Shown here: positions 21,861 to 32,628 of the stretch, piece by piece | How the letters are laid out: the number at the start of each line of letters is the position of its first letter | Position numbering within the stretch: the stretch's first letter is position 1 | From: Beroe forskalii | Taxonomy: Eukaryota > Ctenophora > Nuda > Beroida > Beroidae | Reading direction: 5' to 3' | Assembly (NCBI GenBank): GCA_011033025.1 | Contig: WFMF01000075.1 | Coordinates: forward strand, 434,001-498,000 | Length of the DNA: 64,000 bases | Position numbers and translations under genes: made by a program | The notes under the pieces: model-generated | What the model was told of the DNA's origin: nothing | Databases searched by the model: none | The model's input: the letters and a program-made list of their open reading frames with translations, nothing else

Positions 21861-22245
21861 TGTTATTTCCACCATGGAAGGCTTCGGGACCTAACTGACT
21901 CATTTTATTACCCATTGGATGCTTTTGACTGATGAGTACATACAGGCGGTTGAAATGAGCTCACTTCATTTGTAATATTTCATACACGAAGTTAATGAGA
22001 AGTGTGGTTTTATGAGTTTGAATGGATGATATGGTTAGGTTTGGTGAGTGGGATGAAATCGTGGTCAACGAAAGCAAGGCAGCAGTCTGGCTCGGAAGAG
22101 GATCGATACCCTCCTCGTTGAGTGCTGGTTCCAGATTATACGGTTCTGTCAATCTGTGAATGCGCGTCAAAATTTGCCACTATTAACTGTAAATTACTGA
22201 TGTATGTACGGCGCGAAAGCGTTTTAATATACCACGTACGTACGA
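21861..22245. other. Unassigned sequence
   Basis: A weak tRNA-like T-arm phrase (GAGGGTATCGATCCTC on the minus strand, near 22095-22115) occurs without a D-arm at the right distance. No gene was called. Confidence 0.4.
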
Positions 22246-22265
22246 AACGCGCATTTGTTGCTTTT

Positions 22266-22600
22266 CAAATGAGCCAGTTCGGCCACGCGGTGTGCCGGCG
22301 TGGCCCACTTTGAACAAGTGAGCCAGTCGGCCACCGTCGCCGAGGCGTCCCCATTTTTGGAGCGCTATAACTCCTCCATTTTGGATCGGTTGGTCCTAAT
22401 CTTTACACCGTTGGAAAGAACAACTTTTCTAGTTTCAAATACATGCCGAATTTTGTCTTTTCGGATAAAAATTGGCATTTAAATTTTGCATCGAAGTTGG
22501 AAAAATATAGGTGAGCCAGCTCGGCCACGTGGTGGCCGAAATGGCTCACTTTTTCAAAAACATGAAAAATTATTTTCAAGTGAGCCACCTCGGCCACCAT
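22266..22600. repeat. Four scattered GTGAGCCA-N-TCGGCCAC units
   Basis: ATGAGCCAGTTCGGCCACG, GTGAGCCAGTCGGCCACC, GTGAGCCAGCTCGGCCACG and GTGAGCCACCTCGGCCACC at about 22269, 22319, 22512 and 22580; the 22512 unit is followed by an inverted one. Spacing is irregular. Confidence 0.65.
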
Positions 22601-22609
22601 AGTAAAGTG

Positions 22610-22695
22610 TGTTGTGCGCGTTTTCATTTGATCAGTCTGAATCGCGTCGATCAAATGGACTCCATTTGATCGACGCGGAACGATGAAACCACCTA
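22610..22695. mobile_element. Fragment of a MITE family with CGTTCCGCGTCGAT ends
   Basis: ATTTGATCGACGCGGAACGATGAAACCACCT matches the right end of the complete element at 31502-31634. The inner part carries a small palindrome (ATTTGATC.. around CGCGTCGATCAAAT). Confidence 0.65.
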
Positions 22696-22794
22696 ATACA
22701 TTAAATTAAAACAATACCGTTTATTTAACGAAAATTGAAAAACTCTGATCTTCAACTGCAATCCCAAACTTGTTTACAATCCAACTTTAACCAC

Positions 22795-22955
22795 GTGATG
22801 TCTCGAACTTTTGAGACGCGTTGCGGCGGTGTATTTTTCTTCTAAAATAGTATTACGCCGAGCGGCGCTCGGGTACTTTTTCGAATTAATACTAAAAGTC
22901 AATACGCTGTGCCGCCCGCCGCGCCGCAAAAAGTCGAGACACCTGGGTCACCCGG
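22795..22955. mobile_element. Small GC-ended inverted-repeat element
   Basis: The left part (GATGTCTCGAACTTTTGAG...GCGGCGG) is inverted at the right (CCGCCGCGCCGCAAAAAGTCGAGACACC). The middle is AT-rich. The arms are imperfect. No target duplication was established. Confidence 0.5.
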
Positions 22956-23570
22956 TAACGCTAACAGTTAATGTTATTGATTGTATTCGTAAAATTAAAT
23001 TGAATAAATTTAATCTCATGGTTCAGATAAAACGATAAAACTTAAAGTTAAACAGATTAAATCATTAATAATATCAAAGTTGAAAATAGTAATAAACTAA
23101 GAACTTATTTTTATCAATTTATCATTCCATCTAATTCTAAATAATCTCGACAGTGCAAATGCATTATAAAGGTAAATGACCAGTCACCAGACGTTGTCTG
23201 GCGTTGCCATGACAGACGACCCCTGCGCGCCCCATCAAAATAATGGAATTGACAACCTTAATACTTATGACTTATGAGAAGTGCCCATTCATAAGTGGGC
23301 ATTTGAAAAATGCATATAAAGGTGCAAATAGGCACATGACCCAGTGACAGAATTTACTGCTGATCTGCCACTCAGCGTGGCGACAAGTCGGCCTTCTCAG
23401 ACGTGATTTTGGCGAAAAATTAACGATAATCATTATCACTATATAATAGCTTTGGACAAAAGAGGGCGATTCAACATTCATGACATTGGCAATTTCACCA
23501 AATTTCGTCGTTGCAGATATACACCATTTCGAATGGCACGTTATCATAAGCTTAATAACGTAGGCATGGC
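22956..23570. other. AT-rich sequence, no gene seen
   Basis: Nothing assignable. Open frames are short and lack family motifs. Confidence 0.45.
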
Positions 23571-24370
23571 CTTGAGATCGATATTGTTAAAATTTAAAAA
23601 TTCCAAAACCGAATTTTTAAAAATTTAAATTTACCCCGGTTATTTTAAACTGTTGGGTTTTAAAAAAGGCCCTTTCCCTAAAATTTTCTTGGTTTTTGGG
23701 AAAAAAATTAAAAAAATTTAAATTTCAAATTTTTTTCTTTTTTTTAATGGAAAAAAATTTTCCACCAAATTCAATTTTAAACGTTTAAATTTTAAAAGGG
23801 GTTAAAGGGGAAACGAAATGAAATGGGATTTTAATTAGCCCCTTGATTTAATTGAATTCATTTTCCATTAAAAAATTTAGATAAGAATTTAAAAAAAAAT
23901 TTTGACCCCAAAAACCCAAATTGATAGTGAATCAAGTCGGGGCCCAAGCTATCTTAATTTTATGAATTTTTTAATTTGATTTTTCTTGAAATAATGTTGG
24001 ATGGGTTACAGTAAAAAAAATAAAATTTATCAGAGATGTGAGTGAGGTGTCCAACTTTTCATTTCTGGGAAAAACCCACCAAAAAGGGTAATTTAAAAAT
24101 TTAATCCCTTTAACGTATTAAATGAATACCCCAAAAACACCCCACCCTTTTTTTCGATTTTTCTTTTTTTGGTTTTTGTTTTATTTTTTTGGGTTATTTT
24201 TGGTAATTTCCCCCGGGGCTTTTTTCCAATGAATTTAACAAAATTGTTTTTTGGGACATAATTTTCAATGATTTCAAAGTAGATGAATAGAATTTTTTCA
24301 CTTTCAGGTTGGGGTTGGTTATTTAAAAAAAATAAAATTTGTACTTGGGCTTTTTGATTTGGGTGATTTT
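23571..24370. other. Low-complexity, probably poorly resolved sequence
   Basis: Homopolymer-dominated text (AAATTTAAAAATT, CCCCAAAAACCC, GGGGTTAAAGGGG) ends in a garbled version of the satellite element's left end: TTTTTCGATTTTTC, GGTAATTTC and TTTTTTCCAATGAATTT correspond to 5870-5965. This looks like collapsed or unpolished long-read consensus more than real sequence. Confidence 0.55.
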
Positions 24371-27318
24371 TGCCTCGTGACAGTGACCCATGCCAGACCC
24401 CAGCAACCCTTTTGCCTAACCTCTGGTGACTATGACCTGATCCAATGGGACCTCAAACCTGAGCGGCTGTGACTCCTGGCTGACACGCTGAGTGCTGCCC
24501 TGCTTTGCAACTCTTGCCTAATTCACTGGTGACTAGGACCTGACCAACGAGGGCCTCTATCTCTCTACTCTGACTGAATAATGACTTTTGTCTGACCTAT
24601 TGGCTCACTGGTGACCTTTACCCGTTACAGGTGGCGATTCTTGCCTGACCAAATTGTGACCCAAATTGTGACCAAGTTAGGCCTTTTGCCTGAATGGCTC
24701 ACTGACTGGTGGACTCCCCATGACTCATCTGCCCATCGGACCACAAGTAACTCTTTCCTGATCTCCTGGCGCCTCCTACTTGACCTACTAGCGTTTCTCA
24801 CCTGGCCTACTGACAACCTTAGCTGACCTACTAAGGAATCTTATCTGACCAACTGGCGACTCTTACCTGGCCTAGTGACGCTTCTTATCTGACCTACTGA
24901 CGAATCTTCTCTGACCTACTTGCGAATCTTACCTGGCCTACCATTGCCTGACCATAGGTGACAGCAGACACTTACCTGTTGACCACTCTGGTACTTCTTG
25001 CCTGACCCACTAGTGACACTTAAATTAAAAGCTCAAATAGGTAACTGTTTAGCTATTGGCGTCTCTTGATCCTACATGACCTACTAACGTCTTCTGATCC
25101 TACCTGACCTACTAGCTTCTCCTGATCCTACCTGACCTACTGGCATCTCCTGATCCTACCTGATCTTCTGGCGTCTCCTGATCCTACCTGACCTTTAACT
25201 GGCGTCTCCTGATCCTACCTGACCTATATCTGGCGTCTCCTGACCTACCTGACCTACTGGCGTCTCCTGATCCTACCTGACTAACTGGCATCTGGACTGA
25301 TCCTACCTGACCTACTGAGTACTGGTGTCTACTGTCTCCTAACCCTACCTAACGTACTGGCATCTCCTGATACTACCTGACCTATTGGCGTCTCCTGATC
25401 CTACCTGACCTATTTGCGTCTCCTGGTCCTACCTGACCTACAGCTGGCGTCTCCTGATACTACCTGAGCATCGTGATCCTACCTGACCTAATGGCATCTT
25501 CTGATCCACCTTACCTACTGGTTTCTGCTATCCTACCTGATCTATTGGCGTCTCCGGTTCCTACCTGACCTATAACTGGCGTCTCGTGATCCTACCTGAC
25601 CTATAGCTCGCGTCTCGTGATCCTACCTGTCTTACTGGCGTCTCCTGATCCTACCTGACCTACTGGCATCTGGACTGATCCTACCTGATTTACTGGCATC
25701 TGGACTGATCCTACCTGACCCATTGGAGACTGGCGTCTCCTGATCCTACCTGAGCCTCCTAATCCTACCTGACCTACTGGCGTCTCCTGATCCTACCTGA
25801 CCTACTGGCGTCTCCTGATCTTGCCTAAACCACCGTTAACCCAGCTGGTACTTCTTGCCTGAACCACTAGTGACACTTAAATTAAAAGCTCAAGTAGGTA
25901 ACTGTTTTAGCCATTGGCGTCTCTTGATCCTAAATGACCTTTAAGCTTCTCCTGATCCTACCTGATCTTCTGGCGTCTCCTGATCCTACCTGACCTATAA
26001 TTGGCGTCTCCTACTGGCATTTGGAATGATCCTACCTGAACTATTGGTGTCTTTTGATCCTGCCTGACGTACTGGCATCTCCTGATCTTACCTGACTTAT
26101 TTGCGTCTCCTGGTCCTACCTGAGCATCGTGATCCTACCTGACCTAATGGCATCTTCTGATCCTACCTACTGGTGTCTGCTATCCTACCTGATCTACTGG
26201 CGTCTCCGGTTCCTACCTGACCTATAAACTGGCGCCTCCTTATCCTACCTGACCTATAACTGGTGTCTCCTGATCCTACCTGACCTACTGGCATCTGGAC
26301 TGATCCTACCTGACTTACTGGCATCTGGACTGATCCTACCTGTCCCATTGGAGACTGGCGTTTCCTGATCCTACCTGAGCCTCCTAATCCTACCTGACCT
26401 ACTGGCGTCTCCTGTCCTCCTGATCCTACCTGACCTACTGGCGTCTCCTGATCTTGCCACGTGAAAGATATGCTGAGCTTCAATAATCAAGCCTTGCTGA
26501 CTGATGAAGCCTTTATCATTGCTTGATGACTAAGTGCCTACAAACTGGTCTTCTGGTGATCATTGTGGCTGACCTTTGTCAATCATAATTGAAGCAAGAA
26601 TGGCAAATTGCTCTCAACTGGCCGACCTTCATCTGGCGACCTTCACCTGGTGCCGTGTTGGTCCTTTCTTGGTCCCTTGTGACACCCAGTTGAATCCCTG
26701 CAACACTTCTCTGACCCTCTGGTGACACTAGTCTGACCTCATCATGAAGCCTTCACCCTGACTCTTATCTCGCCCTGAGATGCGATGTAACGCTTGGTGA
26801 ATTCTTGACCCTTCGTCATCCGGCCCCTGGTGAACCAAGGACGACCTTTTGAAGGACCCTCGGGTCTTGACTAACCCCTCCGTGGTAATGAGTGGCCAGA
26901 GCGCTCTTTTTATACCAGTATGGCCTGATTCGACACCTTTTGATCCTTTACTGTTCCTCTCTAATTACTGTTGGACCAAGGTCTCGTGCTATCTCATGAT
27001 TTTCCATCGTACCTTATCAAAAAGCACTGAGGGCTCTTAATGAAGTGCTTCTCAAATGCTAATAAAGTCCTTAAAATAGTGATTTAAGCCATCTGTAATG
27101 ATTGAAAACCATTGAGTATCAATATGAACATGTAAATAACACAAATAACACATTGGTGTGAAATGTCCGAAAAGTTCAAAAAATCCAACCCAAAAAAAAC
27201 CAAAAAAAACCGAAAAAAACCAAAAAAAACCAAAAAAAACCAAGCCCTACCCTAAATTTGGGATCTTGGGCTTGGTTTTTTTTGGTTTTTTTTGGCTTTT
27301 TTTGGGCTACAATCCCCC
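24120..27318. mobile_element. Satellite-bearing inverted-repeat element, copy C
   Basis: Third copy of the element at 5828-13588. The left end is degraded, the minisatellite body (24500-26460) is clear, the AT-rich shoulder (27050-27170) is intact and the right end GGGCTACAATCCCCCC is present. It lacks the nested 0.58-kb insertion and parts of the right minisatellite, so it is independent of the A/B duplication. Confidence 0.75.
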
Positions 27319-27348
27319 CATTGTATATTGTATACCCCACCAAATCCG

Positions 27349-27470
27349 TGAGTACATTGTACAATCTACATCTCAATTCATACTGTAGTGAGTACATTAT
27401 ACAGTCTACATATCAATTTATACTGAGTACATTGTACAATCTACATCTCAATGTATACTGTATTTTACAT
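27349..27470. repeat. Tandem repeat of about 40 bp, 3 units
   Basis: GAGTACATTGTACAATCTAC followed by ATCTCAATTCATACTG-like sequence, repeated about three times with substitutions. It abuts copy C. Confidence 0.8.
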
Positions 27471-27549
27471 TGTATATTTTATACAAGTAAGCCAATACCA
27501 GGCAAGGAGTTCACCAGGTTAGGCTCCTTCCCGGTGAACAACTACTAAT

Positions 27550-28560
27550 GTTGTATTTATACCGTAAGGAGAATCAAGACATTTCCTTGTGGTTGACATT
27601 TAATGCCTAAATTATAATTTTACATCGCTGTATAAAAAGAGACTTTGCGAATTGAAACTGCTGTAAAATTGCAATCGTTCAAAAGCTCATAACTTTTGAT
27701 ACAGTAGAACGATTCCAAAAACTCAAAAAAACATTGAAAACCTGAAAAATAAAAACTGCGATAAAAAGAGCCAAAAAAGAAAATCACTTTCTTTTCGAGC
27801 AGAGACTGTATACCTGTAGGATCGTTGCCTAAGGCAAAATAAACAATACATACATTTTCTGGGCAATTCGATGCTCAAAATAGGTGAATTTCTTTTGTCT
27901 AAGAGCCTTGAGCCCAGCGATAGCATCTTAATGATCCTATACCGTAAAAGTCGAAATGAAGCGTTCCGATTGGACGCGCGTAAAGCAAAAAGTGTAGGCA
28001 TTTAAGGCTTATTTGTTTCCAAAATTGTTCAGTGTGAGCACTTAGTATGCGCGGCGCGCAACGCCGCGCATTGTTTACGTAATTTGGATGATCTAATTCC
28101 CCTCCCCAATCGCGTTTTTCGTTTACAAAAAGGCATTTAAAAGAGTTTGCTTGGAGGGTGAGAAATAGTAAATGTGCATAGCACTTCCAGGTTCATAGTA
28201 GAACAATTACTGCATACATCAATAGTTCAATTAAGGGAACAGTTTGGGTGACAAGCCAGATTAGACTAAAATAGGTTGGTTGCCGTAATGTTGGTGGAAA
28301 ATGGTTATTAAAGTTCCTCCAAATTACCTCAAAGTAAGGTTTTTATGACTCTCAGTCTCAAATGATTAGGGAAGATAGTGTTGTAACGTTGTAAAGTAAA
28401 GGTCAAAATAGAAATTATCAAATTAAACCACTTCCTCAAAACCTTTTTGGCTGGAAATTGCCTAGAAACAAAGATTAGCCTTCAGTGTAGTATTTTATAC
28501 TGAAATTTCCACTTTAAAGGCAACGTGTTTTGTTTTGTTTGTTTTTTGCTTTTTTGTGCA
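27550..28560. other. AT-rich sequence, no gene seen
   Basis: Contains a fragment of the composite repeat's left end at about 28103-28140 (CCCCAATCGCGTTTTT.GTTT.ACAAAAAGGCATT) and a short GCGCGGCGCGCAACGCCGCGC palindrome near 28050. No gene is supported. Confidence 0.45.
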
Positions 28561-28569
28561 ATGTTCACT

Positions 28570-28763
28570 GACCACCTCCCCCGCCACGCGTGGAGAGGTG
28601 GCAGCTCTCCATAGCGGAGAGCTCTTCTGGAACACACCTGGCAACCACCTGCAGCGTACATCGTAATGGCACTACTCTTGCTCGTATGTGTACTCCAAGG
28701 TCAAAAGTTACAGGTCGAAAACTTGGTAAAAATGCCTCAATTACATACCATGGCATGAAGAGA
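28570..28763 (+). other. GC-richer patch, possible exon remnant
   Basis: A GC-richer 190-bp stretch upstream of the candidate exon at 28937. It is open on the plus strand (ending with a stop at about 28761) and on the minus strand (63 codons). A pyrimidine-rich tract precedes it and AACTTG-GTAAAA is a possible donor. The evidence does not fix strand or frame, so this is recorded only as a candidate. Confidence 0.25.
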
Positions 28764-28936
28764 TGACGAAAAGATAGTTCCTGTATAGAATACTGCCCGT
28801 TCGGGCTACCATTGGAAATGCTCAGATATTTCTAACTGTCATTGTGACCTTCTTTTCGGCCTGTTTCTTCGACCTATATGCAGACACATTCGGGTTAAAC
28901 CGATCACTGCTTATTACCATCTTACTTCCTTTCCAG

Positions 28937-29135
28937 GATTCGTCCTCCAACCTCTCATCGGAAGGACCCGTGCCCCACCCCTCTCCGCGAAGGGGCGGTC
29001 CTGACATAAACAAGCGACCTGGGTCCGTGAAACCGGCCGCCAAACCCAGTGGCGTCAGCAACGAGCCGAGTAGGCGGCGAACGGTAACTGCACCGAGAGT
29101 TAACGCCAGCACGGCGTCAAGGGGATCATCTTCAG
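28937..29135 (+). CDS. Candidate internal coding exon, Ser/Pro/Arg-rich product
   Basis: Preceded by a good acceptor (CTTACTTCCTTTCCAG) and followed by a good donor (TTCAG then GTATTTG). The frame starting at 28937 is open across all 199 nt (66 codons plus one base) and its third positions are clearly richer in G/C than the AT-rich flanks. The predicted peptide is Ser/Pro/Arg/Lys-rich and probably disordered: it begins DSSSNLSSEGPV, continues PSPRRGGPDINKRPGSVKP and ends RGSSSG. That composition resembles linkers of cytoskeletal or scaffold proteins, but no family is recognised. The minus strand is also open here, but without splice signals. Neighbouring exons are uncertain; the next candidate (29990) is not in compatible phase, so at least one exon may be missing. 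Confidence 0.5.
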
Positions 29136-29204
29136 GTATTTGTGATATGCATGGCTGACATAACTTTTCTTTTAGGGAATGTGTCACTCTGATATGAATA
29201 ATTC

Positions 29205-29960
29205 CGATACCACTCCCCACTGACACCTCTGTTTCAGAGTACAGCAACAAATAATTCCGCATACTCCACAGTGACACCACTCCACACTGACACCACTCCC
29301 ACACTGACACCACTGTTTCAGAGTACAGCAGCAACATGACACCACTCTACACTGGCACCACTCCACAGTGACACCACTCCACACTGACACCACTCCACAC
29401 TGACACCACATCCACACCCACTCCCCAAGGTACAGCCACTCTCAACATGACACCACTACAACTCCACACTGACACCCTCACTGACACCACCCCTCCACAC
29501 TGACACCACTCCACACTGACACGACTCCACACCACTGACACCCTCCACTGACACCACTGTTTCCAGAGTACAACAGCAACACCATTCCACACCACTGTTT
29601 CCCCCACTGACCACCACCCACACCGCTCCCTCTGTACAACAACAACACGACGAACTGACACCTCTCCCCAAAACCACTCCACTCCACACTACACCACTCA
29701 CAGTGACACACTTCACACCTGAAACCACTCCCGCACTGACACCCTCCCACACCTACACCCTCCACCTACAACATGACACCACTCCACACTGACACCACTG
29801 ACCTACTCACACTGACACCACTCCACACTGACACCACTCCACACTGACACCACCCACCCTCCCACTGACACCACTCCACACTGACACCATTTCACAGTGA
29901 CACCCTTGACACCACTCCGTTGACACACCCACCCCACACTGACACCATATTTCCAGAGTA
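29205..29960. repeat. 16-bp minisatellite GACACCACTCCACACT with interspersed acceptor-like words
   Basis: More than 25 variants of GACACCACTCCACACT, broken four times by CTGTTTCAGAGTACAGCAGCAAC-like sequence (about 29230, 29310, 29563 and 29950), each of which looks like a splice acceptor. Minus-strand frames rich in VSVWSGV/WCQCG are repeat translations. Confidence 0.85.
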
Positions 29961-29989
29961 CAACAACAACATGAAGTGACACGACGAAG

Positions 29990-30097
29990 CAGCCCTTAAG
30001 CCTGTTTGAGGGCAAGCTCCCCAAGCCTGCAAAACCCGATAAATCAGAGATTCCTACAAAGGTCAGGCGTGCCCCCGAGGAGAGAGAACGTAGTAGG
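29990..30097 (+). CDS. Candidate coding exon, Lys/Pro/Arg-rich product
   Basis: After the minisatellite the sequence changes to balanced composition with an open frame of 36 codons, including SLFEGKLPKPAKPDKSEIP and RRAPEERERSR, ending at a good donor (AGTAGG then GTGAGG, 30098). The start is unclear: TTTCCAG at 29951-29956 is the best acceptor, but an in-frame stop (TGA) follows it, so the exon may start at GAAG or GCAG at 29989/29992. The peptide style (basic, proline- and lysine-rich) is like the exon at 28937, so both could belong to one plus-strand gene. No domain is recognised. Confidence 0.4.
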
Positions 30098-30117
30098 GTG
30101 AGGGTGAATAACTCCGT

Positions 30118-30300
30118 GTGAATGCATACCTGTGTGAAAATATTCCTTCTGTGTGTGGCAAAATATCCCATCTGTGTGGGAAAATATTACTTCTGTGTGG
30201 AAAAATATTCCATCTGTATGGGGAAATATTCCTTCTGTGTGGGGAAATATTCTGTGTATGTGTGGCAAGCCCTTACTGTGGAAATATTCCTACGTGTGTG
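30118..30300. repeat. About 21-bp tandem repeat CTGTGTGGGGAAATATTCCTT, 8 units
   Basis: Variable units (CTGTGTGGCAAAATATCCCAT and so on). It overlaps all three plus frames, giving repeated VCGKI/SVWGNI peptides that are not genes. Confidence 0.85.
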
Positions 30301-30341
30301 TCGATTCCTTACTGTGGAATTGTGGAAATTCCTCCTTTTAG

Positions 30342-30450
30342 AGTAAAATCCAGGGTATCGTTCGAAGATGCCTTCGTGTGTGTTAATGCATTAATTTTTA
30401 TATCAAAAAGGGGTACACCTCGTAGAAAATGTAACAAAATCATGGCTTAG
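30342..30450 (+). CDS. Possible terminal or short coding exon
   Basis: An acceptor AATTCCTCCTTTTAG ends at 30341. In the frame entered after one base, the sequence reads VKSRVSFEDAF and stays open to TAG at 30448-30450. It could instead end at the weak donor after 30375 (TTC then GTGTGT). Phase does not match the end of the exon at 29990-30097 exactly, so the link is tentative. Confidence 0.25.
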
Positions 30451-30530
30451 GTTTGGGAGATACTCAGCACCGCAAAATGTGTGAAGTGTGCATGAGAAGA
30501 TTTGTCTGAAAAAGGTCTATTTGCGTCGAA

Positions 30531-30612
30531 TTAGGATGAGAAGTGTAAATTGTTTCCATGCTCATCTTGTAATTAGGATGAGAAGTAAACTATTTCCATT
30601 CTCATCTTGATT
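30531..30612. repeat. Tandem pair of about 43-bp units
   Basis: TTAGGATGAGAAGT...TTTCCATGCTCATCTTG is repeated twice. Each unit has complementary GATGAG/CTCATC ends and could form a hairpin. Confidence 0.7.
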
Positions 30613-30619
30613 CCATGCC

Positions 30620-31240
30620 TTTGTTTTTTTTTTCATGGTTTGTGAGTGCATGAATGAGGGGGATAAGTAAAACCTAACTTGCGGAAGTATGATATCAAGT
30701 ATCATCCCTGTTGGAACTTTAAAACAATGGATATCGTGATACAGTGGAAGTTTCAGAGAAAACCTCGCTCGAAATACTACTATGCTATTAATACGTTGTT
30801 GCTTCGCATGAGCCAATTCCCACTTAAGAACTTTTTTGACAGAATATTTAATTTATGGCATGTCTGATGACATATGTGATTTAACCATAGCGAAATCTCG
30901 ATGATCATGCATGAATGATTGAAGAAAGCACCTTTTTATGTAGAAAATTTAGATATCGTCATCTATACATTATCTATACGTCATTATCTATTTGAGTGAT
31001 AATAAAAGAAATTTATGGGCATAAATATTAACAAATAACTTTTAAAAAATTAAAGAAATCTTCTCATTAAATGTCTTCAATCTTTATCAAAACGTCTTGA
31101 ATACCCAGTATTCAAATTTATCTATTAACCGTTAAGGTAGAGTCCCATTATAAACAGGTTCCAAGTACCCATTAGAACGAAAGTTTAATCCTAGTGGGAA
31201 TTCCATTTTAAACATTATCCTAATAGAATTCCATTTTTAC
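30620..31240. other. AT-rich sequence, no gene supported
   Basis: One frame at 30679-30867 (62 codons) has a loosely protein-like composition, but no start context, splice signal or motif. Nothing else was seen. Confidence 0.4.
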
Positions 31241-31243
31241 CCA

Positions 31244-31364
31244 TATGTGTGCACATGCATCGATCGAAGGATCTTTTGAAAGAATGCGCAAACTTCAACA
31301 AAAAATCTATGATTTTAAGCAAGTTCGAGGGGTCTTTTGATCGATCCATGTGCACACAAACGCA
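31244..31364. repeat. Imperfect inverted repeat with ATGTGTGCACATG arms
   Basis: The left arm (TGTGTGCACATGCATCGATCGAAGGATC) is inverted on the right (GGGTCTTTTGATCGATCCATGTGCACACAAA), with a loop of about 60 nt. Possibly a MITE remnant. Confidence 0.6.
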
Positions 31365-31384
31365 TGAACATGTTCCCCCATCAG

Positions 31385-31452
31385 AACGAAAGTTCAGCCC
31401 CTGATCGACGACATACGATCTACTACACTGATGGCAACACCACAAACGACGT
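31385..31452 (+). CDS. Candidate small coding exon (68 nt)
   Basis: Acceptor GTTCCCCCATCAG ends at 31384 and a near-perfect donor GTAAGTAAAT starts at 31453. Two of three frames are open: one gives NESSAPDRRHTIYYTDGN, the other VQPLIDDIRSTTLMATP. The strand is set by the splice signals; the frame and the gene it belongs to are not known. It lies 1 kb downstream of the other plus-strand exon candidates. Confidence 0.35.
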
Positions 31453-31501
31453 GTAAGTAAATACGTTTCAGAGCTTGTCATTCTACCAAGCTTGTGACGT
31501 C

Positions 31502-31634
31502 AGGCACCTGCATCGTTCCGCGTCGATAAAATGAAAAACGCACACAATTGCTCGAGCTCACTGTTTTGCGCGGAAATCATCGCGTTTTTCATTTGATCAG
31601 TCCATTCGATCGACGCGGAACGATGAAACCACCT
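31502..31634. mobile_element. 133-bp MITE with CATCGTTCCGCGTCGAT ends
   Basis: Left end AGGCACCTGCATCGTTCCGC and right end GCGGAACGATGAAACCACCT are inverse copies. AAAAACGC/GCGTTTTT is inside. The right end recurs at 22650-22695. Confidence 0.7.
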
Positions 31635-32385
31635 CATCATGTACTATTTTATGTACCTTAATACACTTCAGAACTGCGTCACTTAATTACTGCGTTTCTC
31701 ATAAACTCGCACTGATTAGAATTCTATTCGCAAAATGTTAATTAAAAACTCGAACTAATTAAAGTTTTGGGAGAACCCGTTTAAACGGTTGGATACACGG
31801 GTAAAAAAAATCAAATATTGAAATGCTAACATTGCCTGAGCCTTTAGCCTCCTAGACCTGAGTTGCCTCCAATCATAGCCCTAGCGCAGAATGATGGAAC
31901 CCAAACCTTGGCATAACCCAATATTTGAAGGATCCTGGATATGAGAATTGAGAGGTCTCAAATCTGCGTTTTTATCGGGGCTCCCAAACTTACCAGCCCC
32001 ATTGCACACATCTTTCTTTGCGAACCAAACACGTGACGCAGTTCTTATTAAGTGTGTTATAACCCCAGTTATTCCCTTATTACATGCGATATGTTAACAA
32101 GTTTTAAACAGCAGCAAGATTGGTGTTATTTTTCGGATCAACAATTCAAACTTTTGCCTTGGTTGAGCGTACTTTTTGCTGTTGCTGTAAGCTTTCATTG
32201 GAAATAGTATGGTCCTGGAAGTGTAATACTTCCAAGATATGATCCAATCTTCGAGAAAAACTGGTGTCGTGGTTTCCCGACCTAGTCTCTACTCAATTAG
32301 CAACCAAATGTAAAATGCATGAGATCTAGGAACCGCGTCCATTGTTCGTCGGTCCCGGTGTTGTGTCTGAGGAATAGACGGCTCA
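31635..32385. other. AT-rich sequence, no gene seen
   Basis: No repeat or gene is supported. Confidence 0.45.
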
Positions 32386-32389
32386 GTGT

Positions 32390-32424
32390 GATCAACTCAC
32401 CATTATAAACCCTGATAATGCCGA
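32390..32424 (+). promoter_or_regulatory. CRE-type module, diverged
   Basis: GATCAACTCACCATTATAAA, then CCCTGATAATGCCGAC. It matches the module consensus (TCATCAAYTNACCA, then ATGATAATGACG) but has lost the full TGACGTCA. Confidence 0.5.
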
Positions 32425-32489
32425 CACTCCGTAAGTCTAATATCTTTCAACGACCACCAAGTTGGAGAAGTCACGTGGCATCCTTTATA

Positions 32490-32508
32490 TAATATATATA
32501 TATATATC
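32490..32508. repeat. AT dinucleotide run
   Basis: ATATATATATATATAT-type run after CCTTTATATAAT. Confidence 0.9.
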
Positions 32509-32542
32509 AAACCGTTATATAAGAGAGGGTACATAGGGGGAA

Positions 32543-32628
32543 GGTTGATTAATAAAGAGCAATATACGGGGACGTTAATGTAATAGAGATTGAAGATTTC
32601 TCATTATTAATTGCTCATTAATCAACAC
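32543..32628. repeat. Imperfect inverted repeat
   Basis: GGTTGATTAATAAAGAGCAAT is inverted as ATTGCTCATTAATCAACACC; the loop is about 45 nt. Confidence 0.6.

Noticed and set aside
22080..22140. Minus-strand GAGGGTATCGATCCTC resembling a T-arm
   Set aside because: No D-arm or anticodon arm at the expected distance.
28822..29337. 171-codon minus-strand frame across the plus-strand exon candidate
   Set aside because: Half of it is minisatellite translation; the rest is the complement of GC-rich coding-like sequence whose splice signals are on the plus strand.
29184..29765. Cys/Trp/Val-rich minus-strand frames resembling small cysteine-rich peptides
   Set aside because: Translations of the 16-bp CACCACTCCACACT minisatellite.
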